The notes beneath the pieces were generated by a model, which was not told the origin of the DNA, searched no databases, and was given only the letters and a program-made list of their open reading frames with translations. This document shows positions 46,254 to 54,033 of a DNA stretch of 64,000 nucleotides, in pieces. How positions within the stretch are numbered: the first letter of the stretch is position 1; each line of letters opens with the position of its first letter. Position numbers and translations under genes: made by a program. Source of the DNA: Neisseria brasiliensis (GTDB lineage Bacteria > Pseudomonadota > Gammaproteobacteria > Burkholderiales > Neisseriaceae); NCBI RefSeq assembly GCF_009671065.1, contig NZ_CP046027.1, positions 2,046,001 to 2,110,000 of the forward strand. The letters are read 5' to 3'.

Positions 46254-46284
46254 AGCTTAAACCTTAATGGATGGTTAAAGTCAA
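46254..46284 (-). promoter_or_regulatory. CueR/MerR-type promoter of copA
   Basis: On the minus strand TTGACT (46279-46284), 19-bp spacer, TAAGCT (46254-46259). Inside the spacer lies a dyad with arms ACTTTAA and TTAAGGT. The overlong 19-bp spacer with a central dyad is diagnostic of MerR-family metal-responsive promoters. Confidence 0.85.
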
Positions 46285-46300
46285 GTATTCTTAAAAATCA

Positions 46301-46330
46301 AGGCCGTCTGAAAATTTTGCTTTCAGACGG
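46301..46330. repeat. DUS inverted repeat, truncated arm
   Basis: AGGCCGTCTGAAAA, short loop, TTTCAGACGG followed by CACC, where the adjacent MITE-like element begins. Confidence 0.55.
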
Positions 46331-46334
46331 CACC

Positions 46335-46477
46335 GAGACCTTTGCAAACCCCCAGATTTGAGTGCAGTTCGAAGTTAGAGTAGCGCAGAAAGCGAAGACA
46401 TATCACAAAGATAGGCAAGCTTTCGAGCAGCGCATAACGAAGAAATGTGCCAAAGATGGGGATTTTGCAAAGGTTTC
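46335..46477. mobile_element. MITE-like element, 143 bp (copy A)
   Basis: Begins GAGACCTTTGCAAA and ends TTTGCAAAGGTTTC, terminal inverted repeats of about 15 bp. No ORF. It is the inverse orientation of copy B at 48159-48301, with the same 143-bp length and only about six differences. The ends resemble those of neisserial IS5/IS1106-type elements. Confidence 0.85.
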
Positions 46478-46493
46478 GGCCTTGATATTGTGA

Positions 46494-46703
46494 TCAACGT
46501 GAAGCATCAAAGCCGCCGTCTTCAATCGCTTCGATTAACGCATCAGCATTGGTTTTGGCAGCATCGAATTCAATTACGGCATTTTTGTTTTCCAAGCTTA
46601 CTTCGGCTTTGGTAACGCCATCGGTGTTTTCCAAAATACGGGTGACGCTCTTCACGCAGCCGCCGCAGGTCATGCCTTCTACATTTAAGGTAATGGTTTC
46701 CAT
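46494..46703 (-). CDS. copZ: Copper chaperone CopZ-like, heavy-metal-associated domain
   Basis: 69 residues, a single HMA domain with MTCGGC (Cys13 and Cys16) and EDGGFDASR at the end. It carries copper to CopA in the cytoplasm. The start at 46703 has AGGAAG upstream and gives the normal family length; the frame is open much further up, into the divergent transporter, but without homology. It has its own MerR-type promoter 41 bp upstream. Confidence 0.93.
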   Translation of the reverse strand: METITLNVEGMTCGGCVKSVTRILENTDGVTKAEVSLENKNAVIEFDAAKTNADALIEAIEDGGFDASR

Positions 46704-46743
46704 GATTTCTTCCTTTCGTTCGTGGGTTGGATAACTTAAATAT

Positions 46744-46774
46744 AATATAAACCTTAACGCTAGGTTAGGGTCAA
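46744..46774 (-). promoter_or_regulatory. CueR/MerR-type promoter of copZ
   Basis: On the minus strand TTGACC (46769-46774), 19-bp spacer, TATATT (46744-46749). Dyad arms ACCCTAA and TTAAGGT lie inside the spacer, matching those of the copA promoter. Confidence 0.88.
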
Positions 46775-46780
46775 GTATTT

Positions 46781-46818
46781 TTTCAGACGGCCTCTTTATT
46801 CTTAAAGGCCGTCTGAAA
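46781..46818. repeat. DUS inverted repeat, outward orientation
   Basis: TTTCAGACGGCCT, 12-nt loop, AGGCCGTCTGAAA between divergent copZ and sotB-like genes. Confidence 0.55.
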
Positions 46819-46917
46819 CATTTGAAATCAAATGAAATGTAGTCTATTGTTATCGTTTTAATTATTGCGCGAACGGAGTAGAATAACGCCCCTGTTTTAA
46901 TCGGGAAGAGTAAGATT

Positions 46918-48096
46918 ATGTCGGCGGCAAAAGAGAAAAAACAATGGCTGAGTGTATTAGCCTTGGCGGTGGGGGCGTTTATTTTCAACACCACTGAATT
47001 TATTCCGATTGCGCTGTTGAGCGACATCGGCCAAACCTTTGGCATGGCTTCAACCGAAGTCGGCATTATGCTGACGGTGTATGCGTGGATTGTGGCGTTG
47101 TTGTCGCTGCCGCTGATGTTGGCGACGAAAAATTTCGAGCGCCGCGAGCTTTTGTTGATTTTATTTGCCGTGTTTGTGGGCGGACATGTGTTGTCGTTTT
47201 TCGCTTGGAATTTCGGCGTGTTGTTGGCCAGCCGGATTTGTATTGCTTTAACACACGCGGTGTTTTGGTCGATTACGGCATCTTTGGCCGTGCGGGTTGC
47301 GCCACAAGGTAAAAGCACGCAAGCACTGGGTTTGTTGAGTACCGGCACGGTGATGGCGATGGTGATGGGTATTCCGCTGGGGCGCGTAATTGGGCAGTTT
47401 TATTCTTGGCAAATCAGCTTCTTGCTGATAGGCATTTGCGCGGCAGTAGTGATGATTGTGCTGGCGAAAAATTTGCCCTTGCTGCCGAGTGTGAATTCCG
47501 GTTCATTGAGCAGCTTGCCGTTGCTGGTGAAACGCAAAAATCTGATGTTGCTGTATGGCTTTACCATTCTGATTATTACCGCGCATTTTACCGCGTATAG
47601 CTACATCGAGCCGTTTGTGCTGCAAATCGGCGGCTTTAAGCCGGAGCAGGTAACGATTGTGCTGGGCTTGTATGGTGCGGCCGGCTTTGTGGCTTCGTTT
47701 GTGTTCGGCAAATGGTTTGCCAAGTTTCCGCGCCAATTCTTTATCGGCGCAGCGGCCTTGGTGGTATTGATGACGGCCTTGCTGTGGCCGTTGGTTGGTT
47801 CGGCATGGGCGGTTTATGCGCTGTGTTTTGTGTGGGGCATTGCCATCAGCGTGGTCAGCCTGTCGATGATTGCCAAAGTGTTGAACTTTGCTTCGGATGC
47901 CACCGATGTTGCCACCTCGATTTATTCGGGTCTGTATAACGTGGGTATCGGCGGCGGTGCGCTGTTGGGGCATTATGTGACTGTTGGTCTAGGCTTGGGC
48001 AGCATTGGTTTTGTCGGTGCGGGCACGGCATTGTTGGCAGTGGTGCTGGCTTATGTGTTGATTAAAAGCGATGATTTTATGAATAAATCGGTTTAA
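46918..48096 (+). CDS. sotB: Sugar efflux MFS transporter, SotB-like
   Basis: 392 residues, 12 membrane helices. The N-terminal AVGAFIFNTTEFIPIALLSDIG is the hallmark of the SotB/AraJ/YdeA drug-proton antiporter subgroup, and SRICIALTHAVFWSITASLAVRVAP follows. Members export arabinose and related sugars or drugs; the substrate here is not known. Divergent from copZ, with both genes between inverted copies of the 143-bp element. Start after GGGAAGAG. Confidence 0.9.
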   Translation: MSAAKEKKQWLSVLALAVGAFIFNTTEFIPIALLSDIGQTFGMASTEVGIMLTVYAWIVALLSLPLMLATKNFERRELLLILFAVFVGGHVLSFFAWNFGVLLASRICIALTHAVFWSITASLAVRVAPQGKSTQALGLLSTGTVMAMVMGIPLGRVIGQFYSWQISFLLIGICAAVVMIVLAKNLPLLPSVNSGSLSSLPLLVKRKNLMLLYGFTILIITAHFTAYSYIEPFVLQIGGFKPEQVTIVLGLYGAAGFVASFVFGKWFAKFPRQFFIGAAALVVLMTALLWPLVGSAWAVYALCFVWGIAISVVSLSMIAKVLNFASDATDVATSIYSGLYNVGIGGGALLGHYVTVGLGLGSIGFVGAGTALLAVVLAYVLIKSDDFMNKSV

Positions 48097-48107
48097 AAAA
48101 CACATAA

Positions 48108-48144
48108 AAAGGCCGTCTGAAACGTAATATTTCAGACGGCCTTT
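48108..48144 (+). terminator. DUS terminator after sotB
   Basis: AAAGGCCGTCTGAAA, 7-nt loop, TTTCAGACGGCCTTT. Confidence 0.82.
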
Positions 48145-48158
48145 GTTTATATCTGCTC

Positions 48159-48301
48159 GAGACCTTTGTAAAATCCCCATCTTTGGCACATTTCTTCGTT
48201 ATGCGCTGCTCGAAAGCTTGTCTATCTTTGTGATATGTCTGCGCTTTCTGCGCTGCTCTAACTTCGAACTGCACTCAAATCTGGGGTTTTGCAAAGGTCT
48301 C
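48159..48301. mobile_element. MITE-like element, 143 bp (copy B)
   Basis: Begins GAGACCTTTGTAAAA and ends TTTTGCAAAGGTCTC. The reverse complement of copy A with about six base differences. No ORF. Confidence 0.87.
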
Positions 48302-48308
48302 TGCTTGT

Positions 48309-48737
48309 TTATTCAGCTTTCAAACCGGCAATACATTGCTGATCGCGGGCTTCAAAAGCAGCGGCACCACCGAGCAACTCAAGCTGCTCTTGTGCGCTGA
48401 TTTTGCTGAACAATTGAATTTGCTTTTCAGTCAATTTTTCCAAAGGCTCGTCCCACATGCACACGCAGTAATCACCGATGACTTGCTCTCCTTTGCCTTC
48501 CAAGCCGCGTGCTTTCAAATCAGTCTGCCATTTGTCGGCAAACGGAATGTTTTTCACACACGATTCGATAATGGCTTGTTTGGCTTTTGGCTTCGACAAG
48601 GCACATTGCGACAAAAAGAAAAAGCTCACCAGCAAGGCCATGATAATCCACGCCCAAATGCGGATGGTGCGGATTTTGGCCTTGGCTTTTTTGGTTTTCG
48701 CCGCTTGTTCTTCAGGGGTTAACGGTTGCTCAGCCAT
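48309..48737 (-). CDS. Hypothetical single-pass membrane protein
   Basis: 142 residues: a Lys-rich N-terminus, one membrane helix (about 28-46, IWAWIIMALLVSFFFLSQC), and a soluble domain with Cys in ESCVKNI, YCVCMWD and QQCIAGL. No named domain recognised. Its ATG overlaps the hom stop by 8 nt, so it is coupled to hom, although no metabolic connection is evident. Confidence 0.78.
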   Translation of the reverse strand: MAEQPLTPEEQAAKTKKAKAKIRTIRIWAWIIMALLVSFFFLSQCALSKPKAKQAIIESCVKNIPFADKWQTDLKARGLEGKGEQVIGDYCVCMWDEPLEKLTEKQIQLFSKISAQEQLELLGGAAAFEARDQQCIAGLKAE

Positions 48738-50037
48738 ACAGACTTTCCATACGGATCATGGTAATCGGTGTTTCCACGCAATCCAATTGCTCGATGGCGG
48801 CAATGGCTAATTTGATGTTTTTCTCAACTGTGCTGTGGGTCAGAATCACGATTTCAGCAGTGGTTTTGTTAATCACGCCTTTTTGAATCAAAGCTTCGAT
48901 AGACACGCCTTGTTCGGCCAATAGGTTGGCAATTTTACCCAATGTGCCCGGTTCGTCTTTGGCTTGCACGCGCAGATAGTAGCTGCTGGTGATTTCGTCC
49001 ATCGGCAGAATGGTTTGTGCTTTTACGCCTTCAGGTTGGAAGGCCAAATGCGGTACGCGATTCGCCGCATCGGCACCAATCATACGGCAGATGTCGATAA
49101 TGTCGGCAACCACAGCGCTGGCAGTCGGCAATGCGCCGGCACCTGCGCCGTAATATAAGGTTTCGCCCACCATATCGGCATTCACGCGCACGGCATTCAT
49201 CACGCCATTCACGTTGGCCAATAGACGGCTTTCCGGAATCAGGGTTGGGTGCACGCGCAATTCGATGCCTTTGTCGGTTTTGCGGGTGATGCCCAATAAT
49301 TTGATGCGGTATCCCAATTCTTCCGCGTATTTGATGTCGCGGCTATCGAGTTTGCTGATACCTTCCAAATAGCAGCCGCTGAAATCAACCGGTGTGCCGA
49401 ACGCCAATGCGCTCATGATGGTGATTTTGTGGCCGGCATCGTGGCCTTCGATGTCGAAAGTCGGGTCGGCTTCGGCGTAACCCAAGGCTTGCGCTTCTTT
49501 CAATACATCGGTAAACGCGCTGCCTTTTTCGCGCATTTCGCTCAAGATGAAGTTGCTGGTGCCGTTGATGATACCGGCGATGGATTTGATGTTGTTGGCG
49601 GCTAAGCCTTCGCGCAGGGCTTTGATAATCGGAATGCCGCCGGCTACGGCTGCTTCAAATTGCACCATCACGTTTTTTGATTCGGCCAACGGGAAAATTT
49701 CGTTGCCGTATTCGGCCAGCAGTTTCTTATTGGCGGTAACAACATGTTTGCCGTTTTCAAGCGCTTTCAAAACGGCATCTTTAGCAATGCCGGTGCCGCC
49801 GAACAATTCAACGACCACATCCACGTCATCACGTCGTACCAACTCAAAAGGATCTTGCACAAAAGCCGCATTCGGCGCAATTTCGGCTGCTTTTTCGGCG
49901 CTTCTGTCGCACACGGCTGAAATGTTCACGTTGCGACCCAAACGGCGGCTGATTTCCGCGGCGTTTTCCTGCAAAACGGTTGCGGTGCCGCCGCCTACCG
50001 TACCTAAACCTAAAAGACCGATATTCACTGGCTTCAT
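48730..50037 (-). CDS. hom: Homoserine dehydrogenase
   Basis: Reduces aspartate semialdehyde to homoserine for threonine and methionine synthesis. 435 residues: NAD-binding GLLGLGTVGGGT at the N-terminus, AAVAGGIPIIKALREGL, GIINGTSNFIL and a C-terminal ACT domain (about 350-430, KDEPGTLGKIANLLAEQGVSIEALIQKG). It is the monofunctional form. The start at 50037 is by homology and follows AGGAGACACA; a longer frame to 50130 exists. Confidence 0.96.
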   Translation of the reverse strand: MKPVNIGLLGLGTVGGGTATVLQENAAEISRRLGRNVNISAVCDRSAEKAAEIAPNAAFVQDPFELVRRDDVDVVVELFGGTGIAKDAVLKALENGKHVVTANKKLLAEYGNEIFPLAESKNVMVQFEAAVAGGIPIIKALREGLAANNIKSIAGIINGTSNFILSEMREKGSAFTDVLKEAQALGYAEADPTFDIEGHDAGHKITIMSALAFGTPVDFSGCYLEGISKLDSRDIKYAEELGYRIKLLGITRKTDKGIELRVHPTLIPESRLLANVNGVMNAVRVNADMVGETLYYGAGAGALPTASAVVADIIDICRMIGADAANRVPHLAFQPEGVKAQTILPMDEITSSYYLRVQAKDEPGTLGKIANLLAEQGVSIEALIQKGVINKTTAEIVILTHSTVEKNIKLAIAAIEQLDCVETPITMIRMESLYG

Positions 50038-50230
50038 TGTGTCTCCTTGTTGAGCCGAAATTTTCAATAGCGTAAACTGTCGCACACAGAATGCAGCCTT
50101 GAAATCAAGCAGGCGCGGTGCGGACGTCAAATTTGCTAATCCTACCCGAAATTGCCTGTTTTTGCACCTTTTTTAAAGAAGTTCCGCAGTAGAATAAAAT
50201 AATGTCATGGCTGATTTTGTAGAATGAATC

Positions 50231-50242
50231 ATGCCGTCTGAA
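50231..50242 (+). other. Canonical DNA uptake sequence ATGCCGTCTGAA
   Basis: The only ATGCC-type 12-mer noticed in a window dominated by AGGCC-type copies; it lies in the hom-Mth938 divergent gap. Confidence 0.7.
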
Positions 50243-50320
50243 AGGCAATTTAAACCGATTAGATGAAATTCAGGTTAAAAGACCATCAAAAATGGCTAAA
50301 AATCGAAGGACAACAACATC

Positions 50321-50692
50321 ATGCTGATTGAAGAAAACACCGCAAAAGCACCCACTGCCATCACCGCATACCGACACGGTGTGATTGAAGCAGGCGGAAA
50401 GATGTGGACACAACCAATTGTTTTAAAATCAGATACCATTACCTTAATGGCAGACAAAAGGCCGTCTGAATTACACCTCAGCGATTTCTTTCAGACGGCC
50501 TCAGAAGAAAACTTACCGGAAGTGACTATTGTCGGCACCGGCGCAAAACAAGAATTTATCCATCCGAAAATTATCGCTGAAGCAGCATCGCGTGGTGTCG
50601 GATTAGAGTGTATGAATACCGCCTCGGCTTGCCGCACGCTGGTGTTGTTGCAAGGCGAAGGCCGCAGCGTGTGGGCGTGGTTGTGGCCGTGA
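50321..50692 (+). CDS. Mth938-like domain protein (NDUFAF3/DUF498 family)
   Basis: 123 residues: a Mth938 fold with EVTIVGTGAKQEFIHPKIIAEAASRGVGLECMNTASACRTLVLLQGEGRSVWAWLWP, the conserved GTG...C.NT.AACRT core. Mitochondrial relatives help assemble complex I; the bacterial role is not established. Residues 47-61 (RPSELHLSDFFQTAS) are encoded by an embedded DUS inverted repeat. The first segment before it (MLIEENTAKAPTAITAYRHG) is normal for the family. Confidence 0.88.
   Translation: MLIEENTAKAPTAITAYRHGVIEAGGKMWTQPIVLKSDTITLMADKRPSELHLSDFFQTASEENLPEVTIVGTGAKQEFIHPKIIAEAASRGVGLECMNTASACRTLVLLQGEGRSVWAWLWP
50459..50501. repeat. DUS inverted repeat inside the Mth938-like gene
   Basis: AGGCCGTCTGAA (50459-50470) and TTCAGACGGCCT (50490-50501) separated by 19 nt, read in frame as coding sequence. 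Confidence 0.9.
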
Positions 50693-50701
50693 AGATACGT
50701 C

Positions 50702-50737
50702 AAAGGCCGTCTGAAAAATTATTTTCAGACGGCCTTT
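50702..50737. terminator. Bidirectional DUS terminator
   Basis: AAAGGCCGTCTGAAAA, loop ATTA, TTTTCAGACGGCCTTTT between convergent Mth938-like and glnD genes. Confidence 0.85.
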
Positions 50738-50746
50738 TATTTGGTT

Positions 50747-53308
50747 TTAAATCGTTAATTGTTCTAATAAGGCTTGCTTGAGTGCAAATTGTTTTTTCGG
50801 GTTATCCAAGTCTTCACAATACACGGTGAAGCTGTCTTCAATGCGCTCATCCAAGGTGGTGATTTTGGCGTAGCGCAGGCTGACGTTGTGGTTGAAGAAC
50901 ACATCGGCCATATCGGCCAACAAGTAAGCGCGGTTGACGGCCACCACTTCCACGGTAAACCAGCCCGGATAATCTTCTTCCTGTGTGATGGTGACGCGTG
51001 GCGGAATAGCCATATACAGGCTGCGGCGGCTTAAGCGGTAATCGTAGTTTTGGTTTTCCAAAACCGTATAGCCGTGGATAAAGCTGTTTAATTCCGCTTC
51101 TAATGCGCTTTGGATATTCGGGTAATAATCTGGGTCGTGTTGCGACGGAATTTGCACAATAAAGGTGTCGAGAATGTAATTGTGTTCGGTGATGAACACG
51201 CGTGCGGCCAAAATGTCAAAGCCGTGACGGCTGAAAATGCGGCATAAGCGTGGGAAAAGCCGTGGGCCGTTGGGCATGAAAATCATCACTTGGAATGAAT
51301 CGCTTTTCGGCAAAATGCGGCTGCGGATTAGCGGTGTTTCAAAATCGTGTACCAAATTGGCGGTGTGCCACAATACTTCGCGTGTTTGGTGGCGGATAAA
51401 ATAAGTCGAACCCAATACTTTCCACAGTTTTTGCTGTTGCTTTTCCGGTGCGCCGGTGCGGGTAAGCAATGCGGTGGCTTTTTGTTGGCGACGGCTCAGC
51501 AGCATGGTAGTCGAATAGCTGTCACCGGCCAAATAGCGGCTGCTGGCGTGGAACAGGCTTTCTAATAAGCTGCTGCGCCATGTGTTCCAGAGCTTGGGGT
51601 TGGTACCGCGGATATCGGCGACGGTGAGTAGATACAGCGCGCACAAGCGTTCATAAGTTTGTACTTGCTCGCAAAACGTTCGGATGATTTCAGGATCTTG
51701 AATGTCTTCTTTTTGTGCAACGGTGGACATCAATAAATGATGCTCGACCAACCATGCGAGTAATTCACCTTCTTCTTGGGTAAGAAAATGGTCGTCTGAA
51801 AATTGTTTGGCATCTTCAATGCCTTGAATTGAGTGGTCGCCGCCGCGCCCTTTGGCAATATCATGGAAGAAAGCGGCCAAATAGAGAATGTCTTTTCTGT
51901 CGTAAGATTGCATCAGTGCAGAGGCAAAAGGATGCTCGTGACTGTGGTTATCTAAAGCCAAACGTCGCATATTGTGCACCACGGCTAAGATATGATCGTC
52001 CACCGGATAAACGTGGAATAAGTCATGCTGCATTAAGCCGACGATTTTTTCCCATGCTGGCAGATAATGGCCGAGCACGCCGTATAGATTTAAGAAACGC
52101 AAAACATGGGTCAGGCCGTTGCCATTGCGGAAAAAGCCGACAAAATAATGGCGGTTGGTCGGATTTTGGTAAAACTGGCGGTTCATTTTGCGCGTTGCCG
52201 CCCACCATGCCCGCAAGGTTTGCGGTTCGATGGCATTGATGTCGTTGTGGTTTTGCCAGATTTGGATAATTTTGAAAATGTTGGTCGGCTGTTTGGCAAA
52301 AATAGACTTGTCGCGGGCGGCAATTTGGTTGTTCACTTGCACATAATCATCATCGATGCGCAACGTCACCCGCATGGGGTCGGAATAAACACGGCCTTGC
52401 AGCATAGGAATCAAAATGCCGTTGAGCTGGTTAATGCTTTTTACCGCGCGGTAGAAATTGTGCATTAATTGTTCGGTTTTTTGGCGGTAGCTCTCGTTGA
52501 CCCAGCCCATGTTTTCAGCCACTTGTGCTTGCAAGTCGAAAATCAGGCGGTCTTCTGCGCGTTTGGCGCATAAGTGCAAATGGATGCGGATGGTAGAAAG
52601 TTGCTTGTAGCCCTGCGTTAACATACAGGCTTCCAAGCGGGTCAGAATGCCTTCGCGAATCAGAGAAGAAGGGCGCGTGTTAAGCCCTTGAGCCTTGGCA
52701 AGCCAAAGCATGGTATGAATATCACGCAAGCCGCCGGCGCAGGTTTTGATATTGGGTTCCAATACTGCGCCCGAACCTTGTGATTTGGTGTGGCGCTGCT
52801 TCATTTCCAGCAGCTTGGCTTCAATAAAAGTGGATACATCACGCTGCTTGTTCATGCAGGTGATGGTACGCTGTGCCAAATCTTGGTCACCACATAAAAA
52901 ACGCGCTTCCAAAAAAGCGGTGTCGCCGGTGATTTCATCTTCAATGCTTTCGCACAATTGACCCATGCTGCCGCTTTTAACCGAGGGCATAAGCTTCATG
53001 TCCCACAATGTCTGCACAAATTGGGTAATTTGTTCTTTATGGCTGTCTGAAATGTCTTCCGGCGATACAATCGCCAAATCAATATCGGAATAGGGATAAA
53101 GCTCATTGCGGCCATAGCCGCCGGTTGCCAGCAGACTCATGCCGCTGTCGGCCATGAAATGTTGCCAAAGCTGTTGTAAGAGTTTATCAACGGCAGCGCC
53201 ATATTGGGCAAAAAAAGTCATGGGCTGGTTTTTGCGCAAAAAAGCGTCGATGGCCTGTTGTTTCTCCGTCAAAAAACATTCGCGCATGGTTTGGATATCG
53301 GCAAGCAT
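50747..53308 (-). CDS. glnD: PII uridylyltransferase/uridylyl-removing enzyme
   Basis: Bifunctional nitrogen sensor that modifies the PII protein. 853 residues: nucleotidyltransferase domain with [18 protein letters not shown], helical linker, HD domain with [17 protein letters not shown] (uridylyl removal) and two C-terminal ACT domains ([10 protein letters not shown]...; [23 protein letters not shown]). The start at 53308 has AAAGGAAAAA upstream; a longer frame to 53356 overlaps the XRE gene. Confidence 0.97.
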   Translation of the reverse strand: MLADIQTMRECFLTEKQQAIDAFLRKNQPMTFFAQYGAAVDKLLQQLWQHFMADSGMSLLATGGYGRNELYPYSDIDLAIVSPEDISDSHKEQITQFVQTLWDMKLMPSVKSGSMGQLCESIEDEITGDTAFLEARFLCGDQDLAQRTITCMNKQRDVSTFIEAKLLEMKQRHTKSQGSGAVLEPNIKTCAGGLRDIHTMLWLAKAQGLNTRPSSLIREGILTRLEACMLTQGYKQLSTIRIHLHLCAKRAEDRLIFDLQAQVAENMGWVNESYRQKTEQLMHNFYRAVKSINQLNGILIPMLQGRVYSDPMRVTLRIDDDYVQVNNQIAARDKSIFAKQPTNIFKIIQIWQNHNDINAIEPQTLRAWWAATRKMNRQFYQNPTNRHYFVGFFRNGNGLTHVLRFLNLYGVLGHYLPAWEKIVGLMQHDLFHVYPVDDHILAVVHNMRRLALDNHSHEHPFASALMQSYDRKDILYLAAFFHDIAKGRGGDHSIQGIEDAKQFSDDHFLTQEEGELLAWLVEHHLLMSTVAQKEDIQDPEIIRTFCEQVQTYERLCALYLLTVADIRGTNPKLWNTWRSSLLESLFHASSRYLAGDSYSTTMLLSRRQQKATALLTRTGAPEKQQQKLWKVLGSTYFIRHQTREVLWHTANLVHDFETPLIRSRILPKSDSFQVMIFMPNGPRLFPRLCRIFSRHGFDILAARVFITEHNYILDTFIVQIPSQHDPDYYPNIQSALEAELNSFIHGYTVLENQNYDYRLSRRSLYMAIPPRVTITQEEDYPGWFTVEVVAVNRAYLLADMADVFFNHNVSLRYAKITTLDERIEDSFTVYCEDLDNPKKQFALKQALLEQLTI

Positions 53309-53342
53309 GGTTTTTCCTTTGGGCAAAATCGTTTCAGACGGC

Positions 53343-53630
53343 CTATTGAGGGGCATGAGACATCAAATTCAATAATTGTTGCGGTGGCAACAGCAGTTGA
53401 TAGGCGGATACGCCCAAAGCTGCAGCCATTTTTTCAATATTAGAAAGGGCAATATTCCAACGTTTGCGCTCTACTGCCGAAACGTAAGTCCGATCAAGGC
53501 CGCATTGGCGGGCAAGCTCTTCTTGCGACCAGCCTTTATTGACGCGAAACAGCCGCATGTTATAAGCAAGTACGGCGCGTAAGTCGTTTTCATCGGGCAA
53601 TTCGGTGGGTGGTGTGAGTTTGTTGCTCAT
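53343..53630 (-). CDS. XRE-family helix-turn-helix protein
   Basis: 95 residues with a clear HTH_3 domain (about 19-75): [51 protein letters not shown]. Probably a DNA-binding regulator; targets unknown. It sits upstream of glnD on the same strand, 34 bp away with a DUS between, and downstream of the small RNA. Start after AAAGGACAACC. Confidence 0.9.
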   Translation of the reverse strand: MSNKLTPPTELPDENDLRAVLAYNMRLFRVNKGWSQEELARQCGLDRTYVSAVERKRWNIALSNIEKMAAALGVSAYQLLLPPQQLLNLMSHAPQ

Positions 53631-53689
53631 GGTTGTCCTTTGTATTTGTTATCACGGATTTTACTTCACATTTTCACAGAATAAAAGCC

Positions 53690-53722
53690 AAAAAAAAAGG
53701 GGTGGCAAACATGGCCACACCC
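53690..53722 (-). terminator. Terminator of the small RNA
   Basis: 8-bp stem with a one-base bulge, 7-nt loop, nine-T tail on the minus strand (A run at 53690-53698). Confidence 0.88.
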
Positions 53723-53804
53723 AAACACACACACATCAAGAGGAAAGAGATAAAAGGTAATGAAAGCAAGTGGCTTCGGCGTTTCGGCCTCTGCCTGAAT
53801 TCAA
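53690..53804 (-). ncRNA. FNR-regulated small RNA, probably AniS/FnrS
   Basis: About 115 nt between the XRE and reductase genes, no ORF. It starts near 53804, set by the promoter, and ends in a strong terminator: GGGTGTGGC (minus strand, 53722-53714), 7-nt loop, GCCACCCC with one bulge, then nine T. The 5' part can form a hairpin (GGCC...GGCC-type pairing near 53776-53790) and the middle is a U/C-rich single-stranded run including CTCTTTCCTCTTG, complementary to Shine-Dalgarno sequences. This is the layout of the oxygen-regulated neisserial AniS/FnrS RNA; I assign the name from layout and promoter, not from alignment. Confidence 0.75.
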
Positions 53805-53811
53805 TGAGTGA

Positions 53812-53852
53812 ATTATAGATGAAAATTATTTTTCGGTTTTGATTCAAATCAA
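53812..53852 (-). promoter_or_regulatory. Class II FNR-dependent promoter
   Basis: FNR box TTGATTCAAATCAA (53839-53852), matching TTGAT-N4-ATCAA exactly, and a perfect minus-strand TATAAT at 53812-53817. Box centre to -10 centre is 31 bp, which places the box at about -41.5, the class II activation position. There is no -35 hexamer other than the box. Confidence 0.85.
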
Positions 53853-54033
53853 GTTCGCCTTTCTTTTCTCATAAAAGCGGTTTGAAAAAGAATTTTCCCA
53901 TTTAAATGCAAATAAAATGAAATATTAAAGAAATTTAGTAGGAATTAAATTCAAAATATTGGCATTTTATTTGTAAAGTTATTTATTCATTGAGTGAAAA
54001 TACTTTCTATGATTTTCGATAAGGTGCTGTATT
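53853..54033. other. A+T-rich intergenic region
   Basis: Very A+T-rich, no ORF or hairpin seen. It separates the FNR box from the end of the reductase gene. Together with the small RNA it makes a gene-free stretch of about 400 bp. Confidence 0.5.

Noticed and set aside
46494..47348. 284-codon minus-strand frame ending in copZ
   Set aside because: Only the last 69 codons are homologous to copper chaperones; the rest is antisense of the sotB-like gene.
46335..48301. Composite transposon carrying copZ and sotB
   Set aside because: The flanking 143-bp elements have no transposase and no outer target duplication was seen; they may be independent insertions.
53633..53818. 61-codon plus-strand frame across the small RNA
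   Set aside because: Lys/His-rich with no family; it runs antisense through the RNA's terminator and lacks a convincing ribosome site.
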